Of a stretch of 64,000 nucleotides of DNA, positions 29,087 through 37,879 are shown piece after piece (positions within the stretch are counted from its first letter, which is position 1; each line of letters opens with the position of its first letter). A model generated the notes under the pieces. The model did no database searches. It had not been told where the DNA came from and saw only the letters and a list, made by a program, of their open reading frames with translations. Location: assembly GCF_900101345.1 (NCBI RefSeq), contig NZ_FMUX01000002.1, positions 310,001 to 374,000 on the forward strand, given 5' to 3'. The translations under genes and the position numbers were made by a program. The DNA is from Desulfoluna spongiiphila (GTDB taxonomy: Bacteria; Desulfobacterota; Desulfobacteria; Desulfobacterales; Desulfolunaceae).

Positions 29087-31990
29087 ATGGTGGTAAATAC
29101 GTTGCGGTGTAATTTCGTGAAGCGAGTCGTGTGTTCTTTTTTCATGGTGTGCTGTATCGGTGGCTCGATCCCCCAGCAAGGGACGTGCGGAATCAAATCG
29201 GCAGTTAAAATTTTAGTCCATGAACTTCTTCCCGAAGGGATGGCAGGGGGAAATAGGGCCGGTGAGGTCGCATCCTTCGGCATCCCCCTGAAAGCATCTG
29301 ATGGGATTGGATCCGTCAGTGAACTGGGCCTGGTCGGTTCGTCGGACTATCAGTTCCGAGAACTTCACAGGTATCCCGACGGCACCATTCAGTGGGTGCT
29401 TGTGGACACGTTGGTGTCGGTTGAGGCAGACGGGAGCAAGGCGATCTGGCTCACCAACGGTTCCGGCAACAGCGCGGGGTCTCACCTCGCAGTGAATGGA
29501 CCTGAACATATTACGGTGAATACGGGCGTTGCCCGGTTTGTGATCAGGAAGAAGAACTACAACGTGTTTGACTCTGTCGTTGTGGGCGATACCCCGTTTT
29601 TACGAGGTACGGGAGGGATCACAGCCGTCAGTGGAACAACCCGCTACTCGTCGGCCCTGGATAACGATTCCTCGGCAGCGATCGAAGAGAACGGCCCTGT
29701 GAAGGCGGTTGTCCGGTGTGATGGGCATCTTAAGCCCGAAAGCGGACCGTGGCTTTTCGGCTACACCATGCGCATGTATTTTTACAAGAACACCGGCCGA
29801 GTCCGGCTTGACCTGATCATCAAAAACGCCGAGATGGCCTCCTATTCGGTAAAGATCTTCGAGTCCCTTCGCATTGAGCTGCCCACAACGGTCTCTGACC
29901 CCAGCTATCTTTTTTCCACCGGGCCCGGGTCGGAAGCCCATGGCACCATAGACGGAACCGCCTACCTGTACCAGGGCTACAGCAGCCACAAGTATGTGCA
30001 GTATCTGGGGGGCGCCTCCATGCTTCAGCAGCGTCTTGCCCCGGATGTGGGGCTTAAGGTCGCCAACGGGGATTCGGAGGTGCATTCACTGGGGGAGGAG
30101 ACCGACCACAGCGAAGGCTTCGGGGCCATGTACTCGATCGAAAAACAGATCAATGTCGGGATTCGAAACCTATACGGTATGTGGCCCGCAGGGTTTACCA
30201 TGGAGGACGACGGTGACCTGTTCATTGATATTTTCAGCCCGTGGAACTCAAAAGACGATATCGGGTTTGCTTTTTTTGCCCATGACAAACGGCAGGTGGT
30301 GCTGGAGTTTACGAAAAAGGAGGATGCCCCCTTACCAAGGCAGACTTTTTACGCCATACAATACCCCCTCACCGGGAGGGCGGCATTTCAGCATTACAAG
30401 GACACCGGTGCCGTCTATTACGAAAAGAGGCTTGCGACCCATGAAGAGACGAGGAGGTTCCTGGCCGAGATCGGACTGGAAAGCTATGAGATTTCCAATG
30501 TGGACAGCATGCGCAGGCACTTTGTCTGGGGGCAGGCCGGGGGCGATAATCAGTATGATGTGAATTTGTGCCAGTATCTTCACTACCTGCAGACAGGCAA
30601 CGGCGGTGCATTTTTGGCTGCCCAGAACATGGACCACCACAAGATGTTCGGGTCAACACGGCATTCGGATGATTTTGATTTCTATCTTGACGGACCTGAA
30701 CTTTTTCCCAACGTGAATACAGTTATACCGCCGGAACAAGAGAAGTTGGCCTTTAATTATAAACCCTTCGACAGGGAGCACTCTCATGACATCTCCGTCC
30801 CCCTTGGGTATTTCCTTACAGGTGACGAGTCTTTCATAGACGCGTGGAAAGATCACGGGGAATATACCCTTTACGACCAGGGCTCCGGCAAAGGGGCTGT
30901 GGGAAGCTATTACGACGGGACCACCTATGTGGGGTTTCCCCGCATATTTTCTAGGGCCCTCAGGCGTGCCGGGGCCTTTGGTCTCTATGCCAGTACGGAT
31001 GTGTGGCGGGAGAAAATATATCGTATTGTTAGGAATTTCATGAGCATGAGGGCAACGCCTTTGGACTCCGATCAGGATGGATGGGACCTGGACCGTGGCT
31101 TTTTCTATATGAGCCAGGCCGGAAACTGTCCGGAAGGCTTGAGATGTAACAAGGTGTTCATGGCATACGATATCTTTCCTAACTCGTTCTGGACGTATGG
31201 TCCTGAAAATTTCGATGATGATTTGATGTACGAAGATTATCAGGACTATCTCCTGGGGGTGGCATACCATTGCTTGACAGAGATAATCCCCTTTGAGCAC
31301 CAAGTCTACATGCTTGCGCTGGATTCCGTCAATGGGTCGGATGATAGAGGGGAGTACCCCTTTTCGTTTTTGATGGCCTTGGGGTACGAGATGACGGGGG
31401 ACGATGCCTTTCTGGTTCAGTATAAGTCCCATTACAAGATGATGCTGGTGACGCAAAGTGAAGAGCGGGTCTACTCTCCCTATTCGTCAAAATTCATTCA
31501 TGATTACTACAATCGAGACATAGTCGCAGGCTATGTGGCTCCCGTGGGTAATGGGCGTGTGGATATGGGAAATTCCAGCGCGTCATCCGTTGCGCGCCAC
31601 GGTTCCGTGTACAGCCTTACATGGAACGCCCCACAGGACGGGATCCATGGGTACCAGCTCAAGGTTGCTCCGGTGCCCATGGTGGAAAATCTTAACTTCG
31701 ATCAGGTAGCCCGAACCTACCAGTACGACCCGATCACGTACGATAACTACTGGGCAGCACTGAACGTGGACAATGAACCGGTACCGAAACAGAAAAGGGG
31801 GGATGCCGAATCCGTCTCTGTGGACGTTGCGCAGGTCATCAGCGCGTACAATGCCAGATATGGCTTGTCTGAAGGCGACCCTGCTTACCGCTCGTATGAT
31901 CCGGATATCGATTACTACTTTGCTGTAAAATACTACAAAGTGGCTCCCGTTGCCCACGAAAAGACCATTTCTTCGTTACCCTGTCCATAA
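29087..31990 (+). CDS. Exported RIFT-barrel protein, exo-rhamnogalacturonan-lyase-like, paralogue 3
   Basis: A 967-residue paralogue. Signal peptide VKRVVCSFFMVCCIGGSIP; mature start near IKSAVKILVHELLPEGMAGG. The RIFT-like block (HRYPDGTIQWVLVDTLVSVE, NTGVARFVIRKKNYNVFDSV), the sandwich block (FGYTMRMYFYKNTGRVRLDL) and the toroid block (MFGSTRHSDDFDFYLDGPEL, FDREHSHDISVPLGYFLTGD, YTLYDQGSGKGAVGSYYDGT) follow the same order as in the other copies. It ends SSLPCP. ATG 29087 is preceded by TAGGTG; GTG 29081 is an alternative. Its toroid region is closer to paralogue 2 than to paralogues 1 and 4. Function is inferred as for paralogue 1. Confidence 0.62.
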   Translation: MVVNTLRCNFVKRVVCSFFMVCCIGGSIPQQGTCGIKSAVKILVHELLPEGMAGGNRAGEVASFGIPLKASDGIGSVSELGLVGSSDYQFRELHRYPDGTIQWVLVDTLVSVEADGSKAIWLTNGSGNSAGSHLAVNGPEHITVNTGVARFVIRKKNYNVFDSVVVGDTPFLRGTGGITAVSGTTRYSSALDNDSSAAIEENGPVKAVVRCDGHLKPESGPWLFGYTMRMYFYKNTGRVRLDLIIKNAEMASYSVKIFESLRIELPTTVSDPSYLFSTGPGSEAHGTIDGTAYLYQGYSSHKYVQYLGGASMLQQRLAPDVGLKVANGDSEVHSLGEETDHSEGFGAMYSIEKQINVGIRNLYGMWPAGFTMEDDGDLFIDIFSPWNSKDDIGFAFFAHDKRQVVLEFTKKEDAPLPRQTFYAIQYPLTGRAAFQHYKDTGAVYYEKRLATHEETRRFLAEIGLESYEISNVDSMRRHFVWGQAGGDNQYDVNLCQYLHYLQTGNGGAFLAAQNMDHHKMFGSTRHSDDFDFYLDGPELFPNVNTVIPPEQEKLAFNYKPFDREHSHDISVPLGYFLTGDESFIDAWKDHGEYTLYDQGSGKGAVGSYYDGTTYVGFPRIFSRALRRAGAFGLYASTDVWREKIYRIVRNFMSMRATPLDSDQDGWDLDRGFFYMSQAGNCPEGLRCNKVFMAYDIFPNSFWTYGPENFDDDLMYEDYQDYLLGVAYHCLTEIIPFEHQVYMLALDSVNGSDDRGEYPFSFLMALGYEMTGDDAFLVQYKSHYKMMLVTQSEERVYSPYSSKFIHDYYNRDIVAGYVAPVGNGRVDMGNSSASSVARHGSVYSLTWNAPQDGIHGYQLKVAPVPMVENLNFDQVARTYQYDPITYDNYWAALNVDNEPVPKQKRGDAESVSVDVAQVISAYNARYGLSEGDPAYRSYDPDIDYYFAVKYYKVAPVAHEKTISSLPCP

Positions 31991-32154
31991 AGGACAAAAC
32001 TTAAAAAGCAACGCGAATTTTGGGCTTGGAAGGCCCGGTTTCATCGCAAATCACTCCTTTTTGTCTCTCATACCGGAGCATGCTTGCGGCGTTTTGAATC
32101 GCATCGCCCGAGGTGACTTGCCTCATTACCTACTCCAAGGATACTTTTCGAAAC

Positions 32155-33588
32155 ATGAGTTTGAAAAACAAGGTCCTCCACTCACTGAAATGGCTCACCA
32201 TCGGCAAATTTATGGGCCAGGTGTTTACCTGGGCTGTCACCATTCTGGTGATCAGGCTCTTGTCGCCTTCGGATTACGGGTTGATGGCATCTGCCGGGAT
32301 CTTTGTTGGTTTTTTGCAGCTTATCAGTGAATTGGGGTTCGGAGCTTCAATTATCCAGGCCAGGGATATTGAGGATTCTGTCATTCAACAGATTTTCGGG
32401 TTTGTTATCTGTGTGGGGGTGGTGCTTTTTGCCATGTTGTTCGTCTCGGCACCGTGTATTGGTCTGTTCTTCGAAAGCGGCGCCCTGGTGCATGTGGTGC
32501 GCGTTCTCTCCTTTCAGTTTCTGGTGATCCCTTTTTTGACCATCCCAAAGGCCCTCATCGAAAAAGAGCTCCTCTTCAAGCAGAAATCCATGATCGATTT
32601 TTCGGCAAGCATCGCAAGCGGAGCGACGACATTGGGTGTGGCCCTCCTGGGCCATGGTGTCTGGGCTCTGGTCTCGGGAAGTTACGTGCTGATCTGTGTT
32701 CAGATGGTGGGGTATCTTTTTGTGTCCCCCATCCGGAAGCGCCCGGTGTTCCGGTTTCGAGCCATTGGGGCCTATGCCTCCTTCAGCGGGTATGTCACCT
32801 TTGAGAAGATCGTGTGGTATACCTACACCCAGTTCGACGTGATATTGATCGGAAAGCTCCTGGGTCAGGAGGTCCTCGGGTATTACTCCGTTGCCATGCA
32901 CCTCTCCTCCATTCTCCTCAACAAGATATCCCCGATCCTTTCTCAAGTCGCCTTTCCCGCCTATGCAAAAATCCAGAACGAGTTCGAGAAGGTCTCCTTC
33001 TATTTTTTAAGGACCGTCAAGTTTTCAAGCCTGGTTGTGTTTCCCGTTTTCTGGGGCCTGTCGAGCATCGCCCCGGAGGTGATCTCCATTTGTGTGGGGC
33101 CCAGGTGGGGAGCGGTTGTAGAGCCTTTTAAACTGTTGTGCCTTGTCATGCCCTTCAGGATGCTTTCGGTGCTGCTTCCGCCCCTTTTGAAAGGCATCGG
33201 CAATCCCGGTTACTCCCTGAGAAATATCATGATCACCTTTGCGGTGATGATGGTGTCCATTTATGTGGGTGCCACCCGTGGGGGCGTCCTGGGCGTTTGC
33301 TACGCCTGGGTCGTTATGTATCCCGCGTGCTGGCTGGTGGTTCTCATTTTGTCCCTTCCGCTGATCCAGATCCGGGTTGGGGCGTATCTTCGCGCAATCA
33401 GCGTGCCGTTGAGCGGAAGTCTCCTGATGTACGGGGTCGTCTCTTACTCCGGCTTTGCGCGGGGCGTGCACCCATACCTCTCGGTTGCCCTGCTCATCGG
33501 CATCGGCGCCCTTGTGTACGGAGTGTGGTTGCACCTATTTGATCGAACCTGGTTTTCAGATGTCTTTGCCATGCTGAAGACCACCTGA
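32155..33588 (+). CDS. Wzx/WzxC-type polysaccharide flippase
   Basis: A 477-residue membrane protein with about 12-14 hydrophobic segments, of the polysaccharide-transport (MOP) superfamily. The N-terminus LKWLTIGKFMGQVFTWAVTI plus VIRLLSPSDYGLMASAGIFV, ISELGFGASIIQ and YTQFDVILIGKLLGQEVLGYY are typical of WzxC-like flippases. It would move undecaprenyl-linked repeat units across the inner membrane. The ATG at 32155 follows AAGGA; the in-frame ATG at 32113 lacks a site. It is the only flippase in the window, so it probably serves the whole locus although RIFT-barrel genes lie on both sides. Confidence 0.87.
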   Translation: MSLKNKVLHSLKWLTIGKFMGQVFTWAVTILVIRLLSPSDYGLMASAGIFVGFLQLISELGFGASIIQARDIEDSVIQQIFGFVICVGVVLFAMLFVSAPCIGLFFESGALVHVVRVLSFQFLVIPFLTIPKALIEKELLFKQKSMIDFSASIASGATTLGVALLGHGVWALVSGSYVLICVQMVGYLFVSPIRKRPVFRFRAIGAYASFSGYVTFEKIVWYTYTQFDVILIGKLLGQEVLGYYSVAMHLSSILLNKISPILSQVAFPAYAKIQNEFEKVSFYFLRTVKFSSLVVFPVFWGLSSIAPEVISICVGPRWGAVVEPFKLLCLVMPFRMLSVLLPPLLKGIGNPGYSLRNIMITFAVMMVSIYVGATRGGVLGVCYAWVVMYPACWLVVLILSLPLIQIRVGAYLRAISVPLSGSLLMYGVVSYSGFARGVHPYLSVALLIGIGALVYGVWLHLFDRTWFSDVFAMLKTT

Positions 33589-33978
33589 TAACACCTCAAA
33601 AATCGACTAAAGTGTACACGCGCGGTTACCCCCAGTTTAAGGACCACTGGCTTACTAATGAGGCCGAATCCCAGTCGACATAGTAATTGCTTCAGCGGGC
33701 ATTATATTCAGGGCCTTATGGCGCACCAAATGTCGGGTGTAATATGACCCCATTAGTAAGTGGAATCTGCATTTCGAAAATGATAATAGAGGAAGGATGC
33801 AGATGGGAAAAAACGAAGAAAATTTACCGATAAATTCAAAGCGGAAGTAGCGATCGAGGGAATCCGTGGAGTGAAGACTTTAGCCAAACTCGCTGCAGAA
33901 TATAACATTCATCCGAATCAGATATCAAACTGGAAGAGGCAGTTACGCCGAAAAATTGGGATGCCAATTCCACCTTAA
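33589..33978 (+). pseudogene. IS3-family (IS150-like) left-end remnant with broken orfA
   Basis: Positions 33797-33978 encode, in two frames, MQMG joined to KKRRKFTDKFKAEVAIEGIR and LAKLAAEYNIHPNQISNWKR, the helix-turn-helix start of IS3-family OrfA. One base is missing in an A run near 33808, and the frame stops at 33978 after an unrelated tail. Upstream, ATGACCCCATTAGTAAGTGG (around 33745) looks like an IS150-type end; CTTACTAATGAGG at about 33651 is its near inverted copy. The right part of the IS and orfB are missing. It marks the left edge of the A+T-rich island. Confidence 0.65.
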
Positions 33979-34360
33979 CTTTGCCGTTCCGTGGTCGAAG
34001 ATTGGGGGTGATCGTAGTCAATGGCAAAATGCATACAGCATAAGAGAAGCCTTCTGTTCTGCAAATTTGCTCTCCCAACCAGCAATTGTTCCCTTGTGGG
34101 AGTTTAATATACGCCCTGTAGCACGAAGGCCAAGCCCTTCACTTCGAAGCCTCAAGGTTGCGGCTACCGTACTGATGGGTGATTTAATCCTTTCCATCGC
34201 GATGTTGTGGGTTTGGGAGAAAACCTTTTCACAGTTAGAGCATCGCAGCAAATGACGTTCACCATTATGAATGGTCTGATAGCGCTTAAAAAAGATACAT
34301 TCGGGCACTGACAATGGGGGTGTTTTATTGAGTCTAAATCGTTCATGATGGCTTTAAATC
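33979..34360 (-). pseudogene. Zinc-ribbon transposase remnant (IS1-like N-terminal part)
   Basis: On the minus strand the frame from 34314 to 34018 reads YQTIHNGERHLLRCSNCEKV followed by TVAATLRLRSEGLGLRATGR and ILNSHKGTIAGWESKFAEQ: a CxxC zinc-ribbon half and a helix-turn-helix, as at the start of IS1-type transposases. The first half of the ribbon (IKHPHCQCP) is in another frame (from 34346), so a frameshift separates them. The DDE domain is absent. The remnant lies tail-to-tail against the IS3 remnant. Confidence 0.5.
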
Positions 34361-34473
34361 ATAGAATTCACTTTTTTGGGAAAACGGGTATTCAATGATT
34401 TAAGTCCAGTCCCGGTATTCCTGAAAAAGGGGTTGTTCTACAGGCTCGTTATACTATCAAGAGAGAGGGATAT

Positions 34474-35982
34474 ATGCTTGTTCTTGGTTCTACAGGGGAA
34501 TTTCGATGTTCAGCCAAATGGGTAAATGAGTCATTGGTTCTACGGGGCCCAGAAAACGGCTTTTTTGGCTATAAATTGGATTCTCTATCTGGCGATAACG
34601 GTATTTATACCGAGTGGAATACAAACAACGACATTCTGACCATATTCAATGATAGGTTTGGAATGTATCCAATTTATTACACCAGAACATCCAGTGGTGT
34701 AAATTTTTCGTCATCAATTGCTAATTTACTTGCAGACGAAGATCATTATCAGATAGATTCTGCTGCTGTAGCGGTATTCCTCAGAATGGGCATATTCATT
34801 GGAGACACCACTCCATTTTCTGAAATTAAAGCATTACCCCCCGGTGCCAAATTACAATTTGATCGAAACGGTCTTAGTATAGAAAACAGAGAGATATCCT
34901 GCGGGAAAAACGTAACCCCTTCGATTAAAGATGCTCAAAATATATATGGCGAACTATTTAAAAGTTCAGTCTTGAAGTTTAGAGAGGCATTTCCAAAAAA
35001 AATAGGAATTCCTCTTTCTGGTGGTCGAGACTCACGCCATATTATATTTGAATTGATGGCTTCCGGACTAAAACCATATTCGTGTATAACCATGAAGCAT
35101 CAACCCCCCAAACCCAATGAAGACGCAAAAATTGCCAAGGAAGTATGCCAATATTTCAATTTCAAACACGTAATTCTTGAACAGGATTTATCCATTTTGA
35201 GAATGGAAAAAGAAAAAAATATACTCACCAATTTCTGCTCATTAGATCATTCTTGGATTTTACCCTTGTCACGATATTTGTTGGAAGAAGGTTACGATGC
35301 AATATTCGATGGCATTGGCGGGGACGTTCTTTCCGCAGGATTGTTTTTAACTGAACATAGGTTGAACCTCTACAATAGGAACAAATTCGAGGAACTTGCC
35401 AACGAAATTTTAGGTTTTGAGGGCCATCTGCCTCATATGCTGACTAATTCGGCTTATAGTAGATTTAATAGGGATATAGCTGTTAATCTTCTTGTGCAAG
35501 AATTAAAAAGATACGTAAATACACCAAATCCTATAGGGCAATTTTTCTTTTGGAATAGAACAAGAAGGGTTGTTGCATTATCTAGTTGGGGGATTTTGGG
35601 TCAAAAAACACATGTTTTCGCTCCCTATTTAGATCATGAATTATATAACTTCCTTACTTCGTTACCAGCTGAGTACTTTTTGGATCACACATTCCATCAA
35701 AACACGATCGCCAAACAATATCCGGCATATGCACATCTTCCGTATGAAACAAAAATGCAATTACCTCAAAAGGGTGGGGTTGCGTCTAATTACTTTCAGT
35801 TGGCAGAATTTACACGTTTTTCTCTCGGTTCCTTAGTAAAACCATCTATGTGCCGTCCGTCATTTTTTTATTTAAGATTATTTAAGAGTCTATTGTCGAT
35901 GAAATATTATGACCAATTTAAAGGCACGTATCAAGTTCCAATCTATCTTAGCCAGTTAGCAGAGTATTATCGAGGAATATAG
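34474..35982 (+). CDS. Asparagine-synthase-like protein on A+T-rich island
   Basis: A 502-residue protein. The N-terminal third (FNDRFGMYPIYYTRTSSGVN) is a degenerate glutaminase domain with no Cys2; the synthetase domain keeps the PP-loop IGIPLSGGRDSRHIIFELM and FDGIGGDVLSAG. Codon use is visibly A+T-rich and unlike all flanking polysaccharide genes, and the gene lies between transposase remnants, which indicates recent transfer. GAGAGGGA precedes the ATG. It is most like PP-loop proteins found in glycan clusters, whose substrates are mostly unknown. It is the third homologue of this superfamily in the window and the second, after 16958-18796, to lack the cysteine. Confidence 0.75.
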   Translation: MLVLGSTGEFRCSAKWVNESLVLRGPENGFFGYKLDSLSGDNGIYTEWNTNNDILTIFNDRFGMYPIYYTRTSSGVNFSSSIANLLADEDHYQIDSAAVAVFLRMGIFIGDTTPFSEIKALPPGAKLQFDRNGLSIENREISCGKNVTPSIKDAQNIYGELFKSSVLKFREAFPKKIGIPLSGGRDSRHIIFELMASGLKPYSCITMKHQPPKPNEDAKIAKEVCQYFNFKHVILEQDLSILRMEKEKNILTNFCSLDHSWILPLSRYLLEEGYDAIFDGIGGDVLSAGLFLTEHRLNLYNRNKFEELANEILGFEGHLPHMLTNSAYSRFNRDIAVNLLVQELKRYVNTPNPIGQFFFWNRTRRVVALSSWGILGQKTHVFAPYLDHELYNFLTSLPAEYFLDHTFHQNTIAKQYPAYAHLPYETKMQLPQKGGVASNYFQLAEFTRFSLGSLVKPSMCRPSFFYLRLFKSLLSMKYYDQFKGTYQVPIYLSQLAEYYRGI

Positions 35983-36368
35983 AGATTATGTATTCCATCA
36001 TGTGTGCTGAAGATTTTTATCCGCGTGAGTCGAATTCTCACGCAAAATAGGGCCGTTGTCGATTGTGTCGGCCACAAGAATTGAATGCTGAACGCAACCT
36101 TTCATTTCGTTGCAAAATTCTTGATGATACAAAAAGCACACAGAAGCTTGACTCTTTGAGTGGTCATTAGAACTGAGGAGTATGTGCCCAAAAAAGCGAT
36201 GCGTTACACGTTTAAACGCACCTTAGGGCCTGCCCAAGAAATAATTATACAAACTGCAGATATGAGCAAAATAACTTGTACTAGATTTTTCAATCAATAT
36301 AAATTATCTTAGGCATAACTTTAAACCTCAAACTCAATACAAGTTATGTCCTTACAAAACGATTATAA
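35983..36368 (+). other. A+T-rich stretch without an identified gene
   Basis: 386 bp after the asparagine-synthase-like gene. It has a short inverted motif (CGTGAGTCGAATTCTCACG, 36022-36040) and no ORF that can be supported. It probably belongs to the mobile-element debris of this island. Confidence 0.4.
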
Positions 36369-36756
36369 AATTCCAGCATCATTGAGGAGCTTACGCCTGA
36401 ATTATGTGCCTTTCTCAATGAAATGCGCGATACGTTGACCGGTTCAGACCGTCGCCTATTTATGGCAACAGTGGTAAAACTTCTGGGGCCCAAAGACAAA
36501 CGAAAAGCGGAACTCTGCCTTGGATGGAATAGATGCGCTATAACTAAAGGTATTCATTAATACAACCGACAAAGCTTTGGGGCTTGCGCGGACAATGACA
36601 TGGAAAGGTATCAATCCTGTTGTTACGTTTGTCCACAAGACCTACCAAAAAGGTGTTTCCCTAACAAAAAAGACTATGGATGCCTTAGAGAGGCAAATAT
36701 ATCGTGTCCCTGGTATCGAGAAGTGGGCCGTCGATATAAATCACTTTGGCAAATAA
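36369..36756 (+). pseudogene. ISAzo13-like transposase remnants, internally deleted
   Basis: Two short frames. The first (36369-36560) reads IIEELTPELCAFLNEMRDTL and TGSDRRLFMATVVKLLG, like the helix-turn-helix start of ISAzo13-type transposases. The second (36562-36756, next frame) reads LARTMTWKGINPVVTFVHKT and YQKGVSLTKKTMDALE, like the far C-terminus of the same kind of protein, ending VDINHFGK. The large catalytic middle is missing. Family naming is from memory of the C-terminal WKGxxPVV..YxxGVxL pattern and is moderately secure. Confidence 0.5.
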
Positions 36757-37296
36757 TGTATAATTATTTCATGGTATGGCCCTTAGGCTTTTGAACGGGT
36801 TGCGATCGATTTCGGTCGTCGGATTTGGCCTTTATTTTCTCGGAGTATCAAAATAGCGCCGCAAAGATGACGGAGACCCGATTTTCTGACCCCCATTGCT
36901 CAGGCGCCCGTGGATGACTTTCTTTACCACACATTTTTCATGAGTGGCTCCGGTTGTTTCCGGCCCACGTTACCGCCGTTCCGTGGCAGACATATCCGGG
37001 GCATGTACCCTGCAACGTCCGGTTCGAAAGAGAGCTTTCGACCCAGTGGGAGCAAAGGGGACAGGGCCGTGCACCCGTCTGTTTCCTGTCACTGCTCTCC
37101 CCCCGCAAGGCCTCCTCCAGGCTGGATGCCTTTGTACCGAAATACAAGCGATTCAGTGTGCCTCTCCTGCAGATTATTGGATCCCGTCGGTACGGGTATT
37201 TATCAGATATTTATTGAGATCTGTAGCTCATGTGTGCCAGGGCCACGGAAATCGATTTGTCGTAATATTTATCTTAATAAACGACGAAAGGAACCC
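36757..37296 (+). other. Island right part, uncertain coding remnant
   Basis: A 540-bp stretch before the orphan gene at 37297. From about 36915 to 37217 one frame stays open and reads HEWLRLFPAHVTAVPWQTYP and RFERELSTQWEQRGQGRAPV, ending GYLSDIY. It has no start codon with a ribosome site and could be the 3' end of a lost gene. Two other frames are also open across it, so coding is not proven. Confidence 0.3.
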
Positions 37297-37752
37297 ATGA
37301 TGAGTTACGATTTTGTTGTTCGGAATTGTGTTGGAACCGACAAGCATGAAAGCTGTATCGAAATTTCTGGGCCTCAAGGTGTGGAGAGGTTTTGTTTCGG
37401 GTATGTTGTAGATAAGTTCTCATGGCCAATGTTTTTCAATAACGACGGCGTGCTTTTTGGTGCAGCGGAGGCAACGTCGGATCCGTTTTTCTTCGCTCTC
37501 GTTTATGGCCTGGGAGGGTGGCAGGGGCCGTTTACTGGTGGCAATGGTACGCACTGGGTCAGCAGCAACAAGGCCATGATGAGTTTGGGGTGGACAGAGT
37601 ATCCGTTTCCTGAGGAGTCAAACGGGTGTGGGCAGTGTAAGCTGACGGCATTGGACCTCGATCCTTCGGGTGTTGCAAGTGCCCTCATTGAATACGAATG
37701 GGAGGGGGGCACCAGTCATTCCGTCCATAAGAAGTGGGCCACCAGGGTGTAA
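37297..37752 (+). CDS. Orphan protein of unknown function
   Basis: A 151-residue protein with no signal peptide or membrane segment that I can see. It is rich in aromatic residues and glycine (FFALVYGLGGWQGPFTGG, GTHWVSSNKAMMSLGW, IEYEWEGGTSHSVHKKW), suggesting a small beta-rich fold. GAAAGGA precedes ATG 37297 (a second ATG follows at 37300). The reading frame is open further upstream but that part has no ribosome site. It sits between the mobile-element island and the fourth RIFT-barrel paralogue. I do not recognise the family. Confidence 0.6.
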   Translation: MMSYDFVVRNCVGTDKHESCIEISGPQGVERFCFGYVVDKFSWPMFFNNDGVLFGAAEATSDPFFFALVYGLGGWQGPFTGGNGTHWVSSNKAMMSLGWTEYPFPEESNGCGQCKLTALDLDPSGVASALIEYEWEGGTSHSVHKKWATRV

Positions 37753-37788
37753 CGAGATCATGATGATACAGGAATTTTGATTTTCGAA

Positions 37789-37826
37789 TGGGACGGCCGG
37801 GTGGCCAAGTTTTTCCGACCGTCCCA
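37789..37826 (+). terminator. Hairpin between orphan gene and paralogue 4
   Basis: TGGGACGG and CCGTCCCA form an 8-bp stem around a 22-nt loop that itself holds GGCC repeats. No T run follows, so it could be a weak terminator or a leader structure for the downstream gene. Confidence 0.3.
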
Positions 37827-37879
37827 TAAGTGGGAATTTATTCCCCTTGTACTTGAGTCTTTTTGGGAGCATCGCTTTG

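Noticed and set aside
36944..37300. ORF of 118 codons in the island
   Set aside because: It overlaps two other open frames, has no ribosome site and no recognisable family; kept only as an uncertain remnant.
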